Notes: generated from the letters alone by a model not told the origin. DNA of 64,000 bases from an uncultured Rubrobacteraceae bacterium (GCA_902806095.1 CADCVF010000036.1:1-64000); one strand, 5' to 3'. Counted from the first letter of the stretch, positions 49,921-58,085 are shown. Numbers and translations are program-made.

Positions 49921-51457
49921 TCCCTCCCGAACGACGGGGATCGGCCGCCGCCTCGAAATGTCCCTCCGGTGTGCGTCTGACTGCGTTGACGCCGCCGAAG
50001 AACATGTTCGGTGTCTCGTAGGTCAGGACCCGTTCGTAGCTGTCGAGGTCAGCCGTGCTGGCACCGGCCTCGCAGGCGAAGAGATCCCCCTCCGCGTGGA
50101 AACGCGGTGCCAGTACCGCCTCCTCCAGCGTCATCCCGAAATCAAGCACGTTTATGACCGTCTGAAGTATGGCCGTGGGTATGCGCGAGGCGCCAGGCGA
50201 CCCGAGCGCGATGATGCCGCCCTCCTCCGAGGAGACGACGGTCGGGCTCATGTTGGAGATCAAACGCTCCCCCGGCGCGAGCGCGTGGAAGCCTCTCGGG
50301 TTTAGCTCTGGCTCGCCGAGAGTGTTGTTCATCGGGATGCCCGTGCCAGGTACTACGAGCCCTGACCCGTAGCCCATGCTGGCCGTGATCGAGACGGCCA
50401 GGCCATCGCTGTCCACGCACGAGAGATGTGTGGTATGCGGCGAGCCGAAGCCGGAGAAGATCCTGCGCCGCTGCTCCGCCGCGTACTCCTCCCCTGTCAG
50501 CCGCTCGGCGACCCGGCCGTTCTCTTCACCGTCGAGGTAGGCCGTCTCGCGATCTTCGAGCGCCAGCTTCATCGCCCCGGTCATCACCCTCACGTACTCT
50601 GCCTCAGGCATGGTTGCCAGCTTGTAGGCGGAGACGACTTTGAGCATCTGGGCCAGCGTCGGGCCCCCGGCGGAAGGCGGGCCGTTGGTATGCATGGCAC
50701 CCGCGCCGTACCGAACGCTCATAGGCTCCCTGATGACGGCCTCGTACCCGGCGAGGTCCTCTTCGGTTATGATGCCGCCCATCTTCAGCATGTAGGAGGA
50801 GATCGTGCGCGCCAGGCCCCCCTCGTAGAAGAGCCCCGCCCCATCCTCCCCGATCGCCTCCAGCGTATCGGCGAGCTCGGGGAACCGCACCTCTTCGCCT
50901 TCCAGATACACCCGCTCCCCATTGTAGAAGTGCTTGCGGGTCTCGTCGGTGAGCCTCAGTACCTCCTCGGCGACCCCGAACCAGAGTGCCGAGGTCCTGC
51001 ACAACCTGAACCCTTCGCGCGCGAACCTGACCGCCGGGGCCAGAGCCTCCTTCATACCGAGCCGGCCGTGGCGCGCCAGGAGCTTCTCCCATCCCCGCAG
51101 GGAGCCTGGCACGGCAGACGATGCCCCCCCGACGATGGAGCGTACTCCAGCCCCATACTTGAGGAGGATCGTCTGCGGGCTGCCACCGGCCCCGAAGGCC
51201 GAGGCAGGGAGCCCCTTGCCAGGCATCGCGTCGTAGTAGTCGATAAGCTCAGCCCCGCCGGAAGAATCCCTGACCAGGGCGAACCCGCCGCCCCCGATCG
51301 AACTCATCAGCGGCTCCGTTACGCCAACGGCCGCCGATGCGGCCACGGCCGCATCGGCGGCATTGCCCCCCGCCCTGTACGTCTCGGCGGCGGCCTCGGC
51401 CGCGTAAGGCGTACCCGCGGCGGCGGCGAACGTACTGTTACTGCCTGTAGTCTCCAT
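49907..51457 (-). CDS. ggt: Gamma-glutamyltransferase
   Basis: A 516-residue Ntn-hydrolase that splits or moves gamma-glutamyl groups. It should self-cleave at Thr342 in SPHTTHLSCVDSDG; the conserved GNAADAAVAASAAVGVTEPL and SIGGGGFALV at the N-terminus and GERLISNMSPTVV in the small subunit are present. Unlike periplasmic GGT, no signal peptide is visible, so it is cytoplasmic or its export is not obvious. It is leaderless: CATAAT ends 8 nt before the ATG. It precedes arginase with a 14-nt overlap, suggesting a shared role in breaking down glutamyl and arginine compounds. Confidence 0.9.
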   Translation of the reverse strand: METTGSNSTFAAAAGTPYAAEAAAETYRAGGNAADAAVAASAAVGVTEPLMSSIGGGGFALVRDSSGGAELIDYYDAMPGKGLPASAFGAGGSPQTILLKYGAGVRSIVGGASSAVPGSLRGWEKLLARHGRLGMKEALAPAVRFAREGFRLCRTSALWFGVAEEVLRLTDETRKHFYNGERVYLEGEEVRFPELADTLEAIGEDGAGLFYEGGLARTISSYMLKMGGIITEEDLAGYEAVIREPMSVRYGAGAMHTNGPPSAGGPTLAQMLKVVSAYKLATMPEAEYVRVMTGAMKLALEDRETAYLDGEENGRVAERLTGEEYAAEQRRRIFSGFGSPHTTHLSCVDSDGLAVSITASMGYGSGLVVPGTGIPMNNTLGEPELNPRGFHALAPGERLISNMSPTVVSSEEGGIIALGSPGASRIPTAILQTVINVLDFGMTLEEAVLAPRFHAEGDLFACEAGASTADLDSYERVLTYETPNMFFGGVNAVRRTPEGHFEAAADPRRSGGSAFA

Positions 51458-51465
51458 GATTGGCT

Positions 51466-51471
51466 ATTATG
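51466..51471 (-). promoter_or_regulatory. -10 box of leaderless ggt
   Basis: CATAAT on the minus strand, 8 nt before the ATG. Confidence 0.45.
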
Positions 51472-51565
51472 CACCGTCTTTACCGCGTCGTGCCGCCCAG
51501 GACTGAAAAATGCCAATTCCAACAATATATGAGGAGAGGCCGCAGGAGACAGAGCGGCCTCGAAC

Positions 51566-51607
51566 AAAAAGGAGCCCGGATGACGCGCGATGGCGCCTCC
51601 GGGCTCC
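51566..51607 (-). terminator. Rho-independent terminator downstream of the beta-propeller remnant
   Basis: On the minus strand GGAGCCCGGA and TCCGGGCTCC pair perfectly (10 bp) around a GC-rich loop and run into TTTTT. It ends transcription from the gene fragment at 51668. This is the only classical U-tract terminator in the window that I can see. Confidence 0.8.
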
Positions 51608-51667
51608 CGAACTCTGTGCTCTGCGAAACTCACTCACTCCTCCGGTGCCACCCGGAGGGAGGAATCG

Positions 51668-52015
51668 CTATTGACTCCCCCAGTAAGGATCTTGGTCGCT
51701 TGTAGAGTTGTCGGTGACTGGCTTCCTACCACCCCCGTCGGGTGCGATCGTATAGATCTCATCGTCGGTTCCGGGTCCGGCGTAGTTGGCATAGGCTATG
51801 CGCTTACCCGAAGGCGAGTAGGAAGGACTGAAGTCGGACGTGGAGTTGTCGGTGACGTTGAGCTTGCCTCCCCCGCCGCCTCCATCGCCTCCCCCATCTT
51901 CCTCAGCGTCTCGGGGGTGAACACGCCGCGCAGCGCCCTGACCTTTTCCCCTCGAAGACGGGCGCGACCGGCTGGCTAGAGCCATTGTCGCCAGCACAAG
52001 CACTACTCGTCGCAT
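51668..52015 (-). pseudogene. Truncated TolB/PD40 beta-propeller secreted protein
   Basis: A 115-codon frame. It starts like a signal peptide (MRRVVLVLATMALAS), then becomes Arg/Gly-rich low complexity, and ends with one and a half PD40/WD40-like repeats: VTDNSTSDFSPSYSPSGKRI, AYANYAGPGTDDEIYTIAPD, then the repeated VTDNSTSDQDPYW. Full members of this secreted family have several hundred residues, so a large part is missing between the signal and the C-terminal repeats. An apparent change of phase between them may also exist. It ends with a good terminator. A short functional secreted protein cannot be ruled out. Confidence 0.55.
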
Positions 52016-52168
52016 GCCTACTCCTGTGCATCCCCTACACGCTCCCCACCGGAGCGTTTGGACACAAGGTAACAAATCTGTGAGGCTGGGGCTACTACTT
52101 CCGAGAAATCAGCTTACGAGAAGCCCAACTTCAGGGAATCCACCTTCCATGCACTCGGGTCGATAAGG

Positions 52169-53380
52169 CTAGCCGGCTTGCTCGTCCGTCGGAGCCTCAT
52201 CAGGGCGCAACCACAGCGAGACGTGGGCTGGCTGCATCGTCTCCTTTACCACACCTACCAGGTCGCCGCTGAGTGCGTCCAGATCTGTTTCCTCGCGCAA
52301 CTGTGCAGAGAAGGCTTCGAGGGTGTTCCTTGCGTCGTACTTGTTGCGATAGAAGCGCCTATCTATGAAGGACTGGATACGCCGCCTCAAGGGGTTGAAC
52401 ATCGCCGCTATCAAGAGGGTGGAAGCCACGACCGCAAGGGTAGACTGCTGGCCAGTGAGTGCTACGAAGAGCCGCTGCAGTAAAACGATTCCACCGAAGT
52501 ACATCAGCGCCAGCACAAGCGTCAGCGAGCCGTAGACGAGGGTGCGGTTCACGATAAAGTCTATGTCGTAGAGGCGATACTTGAGGATCGCGATACCCGT
52601 CGCGACGGGAAGCCCTATGAGGGGGAGCTCATACATCAGCGAACTGGCCGGCACGAGCCCCGTCAAAGCGAAGGAGAACCAGATCACGAACACGACGATC
52701 ATGACGCCGACGGCGTACACGAACCACTTCAGTTGCTGGCGTTCGTCGCCCCTCGACCGGCGGAAACGTACGATCACAGCCGCCCCACTCGCCACGATCA
52801 GCACCGGGAACGTGTAGTTGAAGAGCTCGTAGAGCAGGCCCATGATCTCGGACTCCAACCCCAACGGGTTGCGGACGGACGTTAGCCTGAGATCGTTGGT
52901 CTCCGGAGATAGCCAGGACGCCAGCGTGAAAAGCACGACGGAGCCCGCAGTCCCCCATAAGAGCGGACGCCAACGTGGGGAGGGCAGCCTCCCCGTAGGG
53001 AACAACAAGAGTAAGAACGAAACGAGAAGGAACCATCCGAGCCCGCGCGCCCACGCGCCGAACCACGCAGCCCACACCCCGGCAGGTAGCGCACCAGGGT
53101 CGGTGATCAGCGCGTAGACGCCGTATTCCAGCGTGAACTCTCCCACAATCCAAACGAAGGCTCCAGAGAGAAAGAGCCAGCCGATCGCGTTCTCGGGACG
53201 GTACGAGGCGACCAGGGCGCCAACCGTAGAGAACGCGAGAATCAAGACAGGGAGTAGTGCCTCGCCCCACAAGGAGGATGCGGGCTCGTTGAGTGATGCA
53301 AAAAACAGTGTGAGCATCGAAATCGGCACGATCAACGCCCACACACTCCACGCAAACCAGCCGCCAGTGCGACCGCTCAT
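52169..53380 (-). CDS. Multi-pass membrane sensor-like protein without kinase domain (paralogue)
   Basis: About 403 residues and clearly homologous to the gene at 22582-23880: shared segments include RYRLYDIDFIVNRTLVYGSL, NPLRRRIQSFIDRRFYRNKY, ETDLDALSGDLVGVVKETMQ and PAHVSLWLRPDEAP. Eight hydrophobic segments cover residues 5-310. Like its paralogue it stops after the WLRPD region, where a kinase or phosphatase domain would be expected. I start at the ATG 53380 (MSGRTGGWFAW), which matches the paralogue; a longer frame reaches 53440. Confidence 0.75.
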   Translation of the reverse strand: MSGRTGGWFAWSVWALIVPISMLTLFFASLNEPASSLWGEALLPVLILAFSTVGALVASYRPENAIGWLFLSGAFVWIVGEFTLEYGVYALITDPGALPAGVWAAWFGAWARGLGWFLLVSFLLLLFPTGRLPSPRWRPLLWGTAGSVVLFTLASWLSPETNDLRLTSVRNPLGLESEIMGLLYELFNYTFPVLIVASGAAVIVRFRRSRGDERQQLKWFVYAVGVMIVVFVIWFSFALTGLVPASSLMYELPLIGLPVATGIAILKYRLYDIDFIVNRTLVYGSLTLVLALMYFGGIVLLQRLFVALTGQQSTLAVVASTLLIAAMFNPLRRRIQSFIDRRFYRNKYDARNTLEAFSAQLREETDLDALSGDLVGVVKETMQPAHVSLWLRPDEAPTDEQAG

Positions 53381-53440
53381 GCCACCGACTCTCTCGCCCG
53401 TTCCGTCACACCACCACACTACACCACTACCGTCTTCCAA

Positions 53441-53754
53441 GCGTTACGACAAACGTTACGAGGATGGTCTTGTGAGCAGCGCAGAGGCGGAGTTCCGAAC
53501 ATGGGATAGATCCCCTACGGAGAAGAACTTCCACTCTACCCACAGGAATGAAGTTCGGGCTAGCAAGGCGTTCTGCCAAAAAGTAGGTGTCATGGGTGGA
53601 AGTCAATCTGCATGTTGGTGCGCGAAGGGTCCAGCTTGTAACTCGGCTCTTTACTTTTTCCTGCAAAGTGAGATATTCGATGGCGAATTGACTTGTAGGG
53701 AGTCTAATTGGCTATGATACGCCAGTAAGCACTCTAGCGGAAAGGGTTGGCATC
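53441..53754. other. Intergenic region with the NAPRT promoter
   Basis: About 310 bases with lower GC than the flanks and no supported gene. TTGACT at 53688-53693 and TATGAT at 53713-53718 (19-nt spacing) form a plausible promoter for the downstream gene. The antisense and sense open frames over this region are not convincing. Confidence 0.5.
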
Positions 53755-54924
53755 TTGCGAGAGGAGAGTAAGGGCATTGGTAGCAGGAGGTTCAACTCGG
53801 CCACGGACGCGGAGATCCTGAACGCCGACGTTGCAGACTCCTACTTCCACAGGACGATGGAGATCCTGCGTGCCCGCGGCCTCGAGGACACCCCCGTGCA
53901 CGCCGAGCTCGCCTACAAGACCTCAGACCCTGACGAATGGTTCGTGGTCGCAGGCCTCGACGAAGTCGCCTACCTTCTCGACGGCGTCGACGTCGATGCG
54001 CGGGCCGTGCCCGAAGGTACGATCTGCCGTCCCCAGGAGCCGATCCTGACGCTCTCTGGCCCCTACGGCGCTTTCGGCGAGCACGAGACGGCGATACTCG
54101 GCCTGCTCTGCCAGGCCTCTGGCGTGGCCACAGGGGCGGCCCGCTGCCGCCTCGCCGCCGGTGAGAGGCCTGTGATCTCCTTCGGCGCGCGCAGGATGCA
54201 CCCTGCCGTCACCCCCATGATCGAACGCGCAGCCTACCTCGGAGGCTGCGATCTGGTCGCCGTAGACCTTGCCGTCGAACGCCTCGGCATCCCGGCCACG
54301 GGGACGACTCCCCACGCCCTCGTCCTGATCCTCGGCTCGACCGCCGAAGCGGCCAATGCTTTCGACGAGGTGATGGAACCGGAAGTGCAGCGCACCATAA
54401 TCATAGATACCTTCGACGACGAGAAGTTCGGCGCACTACTCGCCGCCGGGGCCATACCGGATTCGATCTCAGCGATCCGGATGGACACGCCGGGCAACCG
54501 CCGCGGCGATTTTTTGGACCTCATGCGTGAGGTCCGCTGGGAGCTGGACCGCAACGGCTTCGAGCACGTGAAGATCTTCGCCTCAGGCGGCATCGACGTG
54601 GAGTACATTCTCCACCTGAACCCGATCTGCGACGCTTACGGTGTCGGCGGCGCTATCGCGGACGCCCCCATGATCGACTACTCTCTCGACATAGTGGAGG
54701 TAGACGGCGAAGACCGCTCGAAACGCGGCAAGCGCGGCGGGCGCAAACGCCTCCTGGAATTGGACGGTGGCGAGCGCAAGATCCTGCCACAGACCACCCC
54801 AGCTCCTGAGGGCGCGACCGACGTCCTGAGCCCCCTAAAGGACCTGTACTCCTCCCCGCCCGATATCGGCGCCGTGCGTCAGCGCGTCCTGGACCAGCTG
54901 CGCACCGGCGACTTCGAACTCTGA
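53755..54924 (+). CDS. Nicotinate phosphoribosyltransferase
   Basis: A 389-residue type II phosphoribosyltransferase that makes nicotinate mononucleotide from nicotinate and PRPP in NAD salvage. Visible: YKTSDPDEWFVVAGLDEVAY, VPEGTICRPQEPILTLSGPY, ETAILGLLCQASGVATGAAR, ISFGARRMHPAVTPMIERAA, GIPATGTTPHALVLILGS, AIRMDTPGNRRGDFLDLMRE and KIFASGGIDVEYI. This short form resembles the archaeal-like/actinobacterial NAPRT. A Lys/Arg-rich stretch (KRGKRGGRKRLLELDGG) marks the C-terminal zone. TTG start at 53755. Confidence 0.88.
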   Translation: MREESKGIGSRRFNSATDAEILNADVADSYFHRTMEILRARGLEDTPVHAELAYKTSDPDEWFVVAGLDEVAYLLDGVDVDARAVPEGTICRPQEPILTLSGPYGAFGEHETAILGLLCQASGVATGAARCRLAAGERPVISFGARRMHPAVTPMIERAAYLGGCDLVAVDLAVERLGIPATGTTPHALVLILGSTAEAANAFDEVMEPEVQRTIIIDTFDDEKFGALLAAGAIPDSISAIRMDTPGNRRGDFLDLMREVRWELDRNGFEHVKIFASGGIDVEYILHLNPICDAYGVGGAIADAPMIDYSLDIVEVDGEDRSKRGKRGGRKRLLELDGGERKILPQTTPAPEGATDVLSPLKDLYSSPPDIGAVRQRVLDQLRTGDFEL

Positions 54925-54965
54925 AGCCCCCTCCTCGCCGCGTAGGCCAAACTAGCTAGTCATAA

Positions 54966-54983
54966 ATCACCCATTTGGGTGAT
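54966..54983. promoter_or_regulatory. Inverted repeat upstream of the zinc-ribbon gene
   Basis: ATCACCC, four bases ATTT, then GGGTGAT: a perfect 7-bp inverted repeat 40 nt after the NAPRT stop. It may be an operator for the next gene or a weak terminator for NAPRT. Confidence 0.4.
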
Positions 54984-55045
54984 GTGGGATTGTATCCACT
55001 GGTCCATGATAGTGGTGTGCTCAACGCGACAAGAAGGGAGGCGGC

Positions 55046-55519
55046 ATGGACAATTCGGACGGCGGAGCCAGAACCCTGACCTGCCCCTTCTGCTCGGAGG
55101 CCGAGCTCTGCGCCTTCGGCCGCAACTCCCTCAGGTGTGAGGAGTGCGGTGGGGTCCTCGGCGGGGCGCTCCTGGAGACGCTCAACCGGATAATCTCACT
55201 CCCCGACGCGGCCGGTGACCACGCTTGCGAGTGCGGTCACCCTGAGATGAGACGCCTTCCCGACAGCGTGTACCGATGTCCGGCCTGCGGATCGGAGGTC
55301 ACCCCCATCTCCGCCCCTGTGTCCTGGAAGTCCCCAGACCACACCGAGGCGTACTGGTGTGGCTGGCTCGACGGCCGTTACGGAGATCCGGACTGGTTCA
55401 CCAACAACGTCCGTCTGGCCAAATGGGAAGACCCCTCAGACCGCCTCGACTACTACCGCGGCCACCGCGCCGGCCAGGAGGCCCGTCTGCGGAAGTCCGG
55501 GCTAGTCGAAGCGTCATAG
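55046..55519 (+). CDS. Zinc-ribbon protein of unknown function
   Basis: A 157-residue protein with eight or more Cys in CxxC pairs: CPFCSEAELCAF, LRCEECGGVL, ACECGHPEM and YRCPACGSEV, which form two zinc ribbons over residues 10-90. The C-terminal third (AYWCGWLDGRYGDPDWFTNN, YYRGHRAGQEARLRK) is a separate, aromatic-rich helical piece with no metal motif. No family recognised; zinc binding and protein or nucleic-acid contact are inferred. The ATG follows AAGAAGGGAGG. It ends in TAG directly joined to repeat copy 8. Confidence 0.75.
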   Translation: MDNSDGGARTLTCPFCSEAELCAFGRNSLRCEECGGVLGGALLETLNRIISLPDAAGDHACECGHPEMRRLPDSVYRCPACGSEVTPISAPVSWKSPDHTEAYWCGWLDGRYGDPDWFTNNVRLAKWEDPSDRLDYYRGHRAGQEARLRKSGLVEAS

Positions 55520-55560
55520 CATTTCAGCACGCGCCCTTTCGGGCGCTTTCAGCATTTCGT
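55517..55560. repeat. TCAGC-family element, copy 8 (convergent junction)
   Basis: TAG then CATTTCAGCACGCG, core GCGCCCTTTCGGGCGC, then TTTCAGCATTTCG. A compact copy that begins at the stop of the zinc-ribbon gene. The 130 bases between it and the cupin regulator hold no gene. Confidence 0.65.
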
Positions 55561-55694
55561 ATTTTCTCGTAGCCGAATGCGCGGTTCGGGATGGGTCGAC
55601 ACCCCTGCATATCGCTCCTGGGGACTCCGCGACACTCTCGTAACCGGCCATCTCACAGATAACACTTCGGACACACCCACCCGCTGTGCAAGGG

Positions 55695-56297
55695 TCACGT
55701 CCCGCGCGAGCTGATCACCAGGTAGTAGCTACATGCCCCCTCGCCTGCATTGTCGAAGCGGTGCGGCATGTCAGCCTCGAAGTACACCGCATCGCCCTCC
55801 TCAAGCAGATACTCCTCACCGCCAAGTGTCGCCTTCAAACGCCCCTGCTCGACGACGATGTGCTCCTCGACGCCCCTGCGGTGCGGCGGAAACTCGCCCG
55901 AAGTGGAGCCTTCGGGGATCTCGTTGCGGATGAACTCGACGCCCCTCCCGACGAAGTTCGGCGAGAGCAACTGACGCTCGAAACCCGTCTCGGGGTCGCG
56001 CATGACCATGCGCCTCTCTCTGGGCACGACGACGACCTCGCGCCGCTCCTCCATGCCGGCAAGCTGCGAGAGCGTCACACCAAGCCCCTCAGCAAGCTTC
56101 GCGGCGACCACCAAAGTTGGGTTCTTCTCCCCGCGCTCGAGCTTCGAGATCATGGCCCTGCTAACCCCGGAACGCTCGGCCAGCTCCTCCAACGTCAGAC
56201 CTCTCCCCCGGCGTAACTCCTTTACACGGGCCCCCAACCGACCGGAGGAGACCGCGGCGACCATCGTAGAACCCCCGGTTGCAGTCGTATAGTTCAT
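55695..56297 (-). CDS. XRE-family regulator with C-terminal cupin
   Basis: A 200-residue regulator. An HTH_XRE domain at about residues 20-77 (GRGLTLEELAERSGVSRAMI, SKLERGEKNPTLVVAAKLAE) is followed by a cupin_2 effector domain at about residues 120-195 (GEFPPHRRGVEEHIVVEQGR, LEEGDAVYFEADMPHRFDNA). Such proteins (PuuR/SutR type) respond to a small molecule and often control the gene next door, here the divergent lactate permease. The ATG is 12 nt after a TAGAAT box, and an inverted repeat covers that box. The antisense frame over this gene is a shadow. Confidence 0.9.
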   Translation of the reverse strand: MNYTTATGGSTMVAAVSSGRLGARVKELRRGRGLTLEELAERSGVSRAMISKLERGEKNPTLVVAAKLAEGLGVTLSQLAGMEERREVVVVPRERRMVMRDPETGFERQLLSPNFVGRGVEFIRNEIPEGSTSGEFPPHRRGVEEHIVVEQGRLKATLGGEEYLLEEGDAVYFEADMPHRFDNAGEGACSYYLVISSRGT

Positions 56298-56301
56298 TTG
56301 G

Positions 56302-56315
56302 TAGAAGTTATTCTA
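56302..56315. promoter_or_regulatory. Candidate operator between regulator and lactate permease genes
   Basis: TAGAA, GTTA, TTCTA: a 5-bp perfect inverted repeat overlapping the minus-strand -10 box (56310-56315) of the regulator. It sits between a plus-strand TATAGT (56288-56293) and the permease ATG (56318). Bound protein would block both genes. Confidence 0.5.
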
Positions 56316-56317
56316 TC

Positions 56318-57727
56318 ATGGTAGATTCGTTGGGGGTTTTGGTCTCGGCTTTACCTTTCGCCGTCGCCGCTGTGGGGTTAGCAGGCCTGGGGTGGCCTGC
56401 GTCGAGGGCTGGTGCTGCGTCGCTGGCGACGGCGGTGTCGGGGGCTGTGGTGTGGCCGGGGTTGGAGGCGACTGCGGTGCCTGGGGCATTGCTCGGGGGA
56501 CTCGGGACGTCGGCCCAGGTGCTTTACGTGCTGTTCGGGGGGTTATTGCTCTACAACCTGCTCTCGGCCGCAGGGGCGGTGGAGTCTGTGTCGCGGTTTC
56601 TCGGGAGATTGGAGCCTGACCGTGTGGCGCTTGCGGCAGGGGTTGTGGTAGGGGTGGCGCCTTTCTTCGAGTCCGTTACGGGATTCGGGGTGGCCGTGGT
56701 CATAAGCGCCCCGATCCTTTTAGCAGCGGGGTTCACACCGCTATGGGCCGCGGTGCTTGCGAGCTGGGGCCAGTGCGCCGTGCCGTGGGGCGCGCTTGGT
56801 GTTGGGACCGTGATCGGGGCCGACCTCGCGGGGATGGACTTCGGGACGCTCTCCGACGCGAGCGCATTCTTGAGCCTCCCCCTCTTCCCCGTCTACGGCG
56901 TCGCCGCCGTCGCGCTCGCGGGCGGGTGGACGGGTGTACGCCGACGTGGCGCAGAGGCGATGGTGCTCGGGCTGGTCGCAGGCGCGGGGACCATTGTGAC
57001 GAGCCTGTACCTGGTCCCTGAGCTCTCTGGTGCCGTCGGAGGACTCGCCGCCACGGCGGTCTTCCTGGCGCGTAGGCGTCACCGCCTCTCCGGGGTTCCC
57101 GTACGCGCGCTCGTCCCTTACGCGTTCCTTCTCGCGCTGCTCGCGGCGGCGAACGGCATCGGGGGGCTGCGCTCGGTCATCGAAAAGCTCGGTCCCGTCT
57201 TCGATGGTCCGGGCCTTCCATTGCTTGTTTCCGGGGTGTTCGCGGCGCTGCTGTTGGGCCTCGGTGGAGAGGAGGCCGGTGCCGCAACCCGAAGAACCGT
57301 GAGGCAGTGGCTTCCGACTGCAGGGGCCGTCCTTACTTTCGTTCTGGCTGGAGAGGTGGTGGCAGAGAGCGGTGCAGCCGGGTTACTCGCCGGAGGCGCA
57401 GAAGCCCTTGGTGTCTACTTTCCCGCGGTCTCGCCTGTGCTCGCTGCCCTTGGCGGCGCTCTCACCGGCTCCAACGCGGCCTCGAACGCATTGTTCATGC
57501 CGCTTCAGGTCGAAGCTGCGCGGGGACTCCACATATCGGAGGTGCTCACGGCTGCGGTGCAGAACGTCGCGGGCAGTCACGCCAGCATGCTCGCCCCGCA
57601 GCGGATGGTCCTCGCGGCCACGGCTACGGGCCTGCTCGGCAGGGAGGGCGACATTCTGCGGGCCTCGGTCGCCCCCGTAGCCGTATCGATCGGCCTGCTT
57701 GCGCTCCTCGGGATGTTCCTTCATTAG
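56318..57727 (+). CDS. lctP: L-lactate / glycolate permease family transporter
   Basis: A 469-residue transporter with about 12-14 helices. LctP-family features: ALPFAVAAVGLAGLGWPASR, GVAPFFESVTGFGVAVVISA, ILLAAGFTPLWAAVLASWGQ, GALTGSNAASNALFMPLQVE, and QNVAGSHASMLAPQRMVLAA. It takes up lactate or glycolate with a proton. ATG at 56318; the upstream extension to 56279 overlaps the operator and is rejected. Probably repressed by the divergent XRE-cupin protein. No lactate dehydrogenase gene is next to it. Confidence 0.9.
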   Translation: MVDSLGVLVSALPFAVAAVGLAGLGWPASRAGAASLATAVSGAVVWPGLEATAVPGALLGGLGTSAQVLYVLFGGLLLYNLLSAAGAVESVSRFLGRLEPDRVALAAGVVVGVAPFFESVTGFGVAVVISAPILLAAGFTPLWAAVLASWGQCAVPWGALGVGTVIGADLAGMDFGTLSDASAFLSLPLFPVYGVAAVALAGGWTGVRRRGAEAMVLGLVAGAGTIVTSLYLVPELSGAVGGLAATAVFLARRRHRLSGVPVRALVPYAFLLALLAAANGIGGLRSVIEKLGPVFDGPGLPLLVSGVFAALLLGLGGEEAGAATRRTVRQWLPTAGAVLTFVLAGEVVAESGAAGLLAGGAEALGVYFPAVSPVLAALGGALTGSNAASNALFMPLQVEAARGLHISEVLTAAVQNVAGSHASMLAPQRMVLAATATGLLGREGDILRASVAPVAVSIGLLALLGMFLH

Positions 57728-57744
57728 AGGGGTTTGCAAAGAGG

Positions 57745-57835
57745 CATGCAAGCAAGTCAGCACGCTCCGGATTCGCCTCCGCTTGTCAGCACTTCAGCTT
57801 GTTGTTTGTTTTGGGCTGAAATGCTGATGGCGCCT
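57745..57835. repeat. TCAGC-family element, copy 9 (convergent junction)
   Basis: AAGTCAGCACGCTCCGG, TTGTCAGCACTTCAGC, then GGGCTGAAATGCTGATGGCG. The core hairpin is poor here. It lies between lctP and the 63-residue minus-strand gene. Confidence 0.65.
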
Positions 57836-57877
57836 CGTGCGTAAAGCCGTGCGGGTTCTCCCGGTTCTGCGTGGACG

Positions 57878-58069
57878 TTACGCGGTTATTGGCGAGGTTT
57901 CGGCGGTGGAGGACTCCGACGCCAGGGTCTTCTGGCCCGAGGGCTGGGCTGCGATCTTGCACTTCTCGAGGAGGGCGATAGCCTTCTTGTAAAGCTCCTC
58001 CTCGGTACTAGCGTATCGACCGCCCTCGAAATCTACTTTCTGTTTGTCACCGATTTCCTGCATCACCAT
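57878..58069 (-). CDS. Small unknown protein, 63 residues
   Basis: ATG at 58069 gives MVMQEIGDKQKVDFEGGRYA then STEEELYKKAIALLEKCKIA, followed by a Ser/Thr/Ala-rich tail ending ETSPITA. The middle is one amphipathic helix with a Cys. TAGAAC lies 10 nt before the ATG, so it is probably leaderless. No family recognised. The longer open frame upstream (to 58384) overlaps the divergent sulfatase gene and is rejected. Confidence 0.5.
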   Translation of the reverse strand: MVMQEIGDKQKVDFEGGRYASTEEELYKKAIALLEKCKIAAQPSGQKTLASESSTAETSPITA

Positions 58070-58079
58070 GAGGCTACAC

Positions 58080-58085
58080 GTTCTA
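58080..58085 (-). promoter_or_regulatory. -10 box of the 63-residue gene
   Basis: TAGAAC on the minus strand, 10 nt before the ATG at 58069. Confidence 0.35.

Noticed and set aside
50426..51532. 368-codon plus-strand frame over ggt
   Set aside because: Antisense shadow of ggt; Arg/Pro/His-rich, no motif.
53133..53717. 194-codon plus-strand frame over the start of the sensor-like paralogue and the NAPRT promoter
   Set aside because: It is antisense to the paralogue for half its length and runs over the promoter region; no Shine-Dalgarno or domain.
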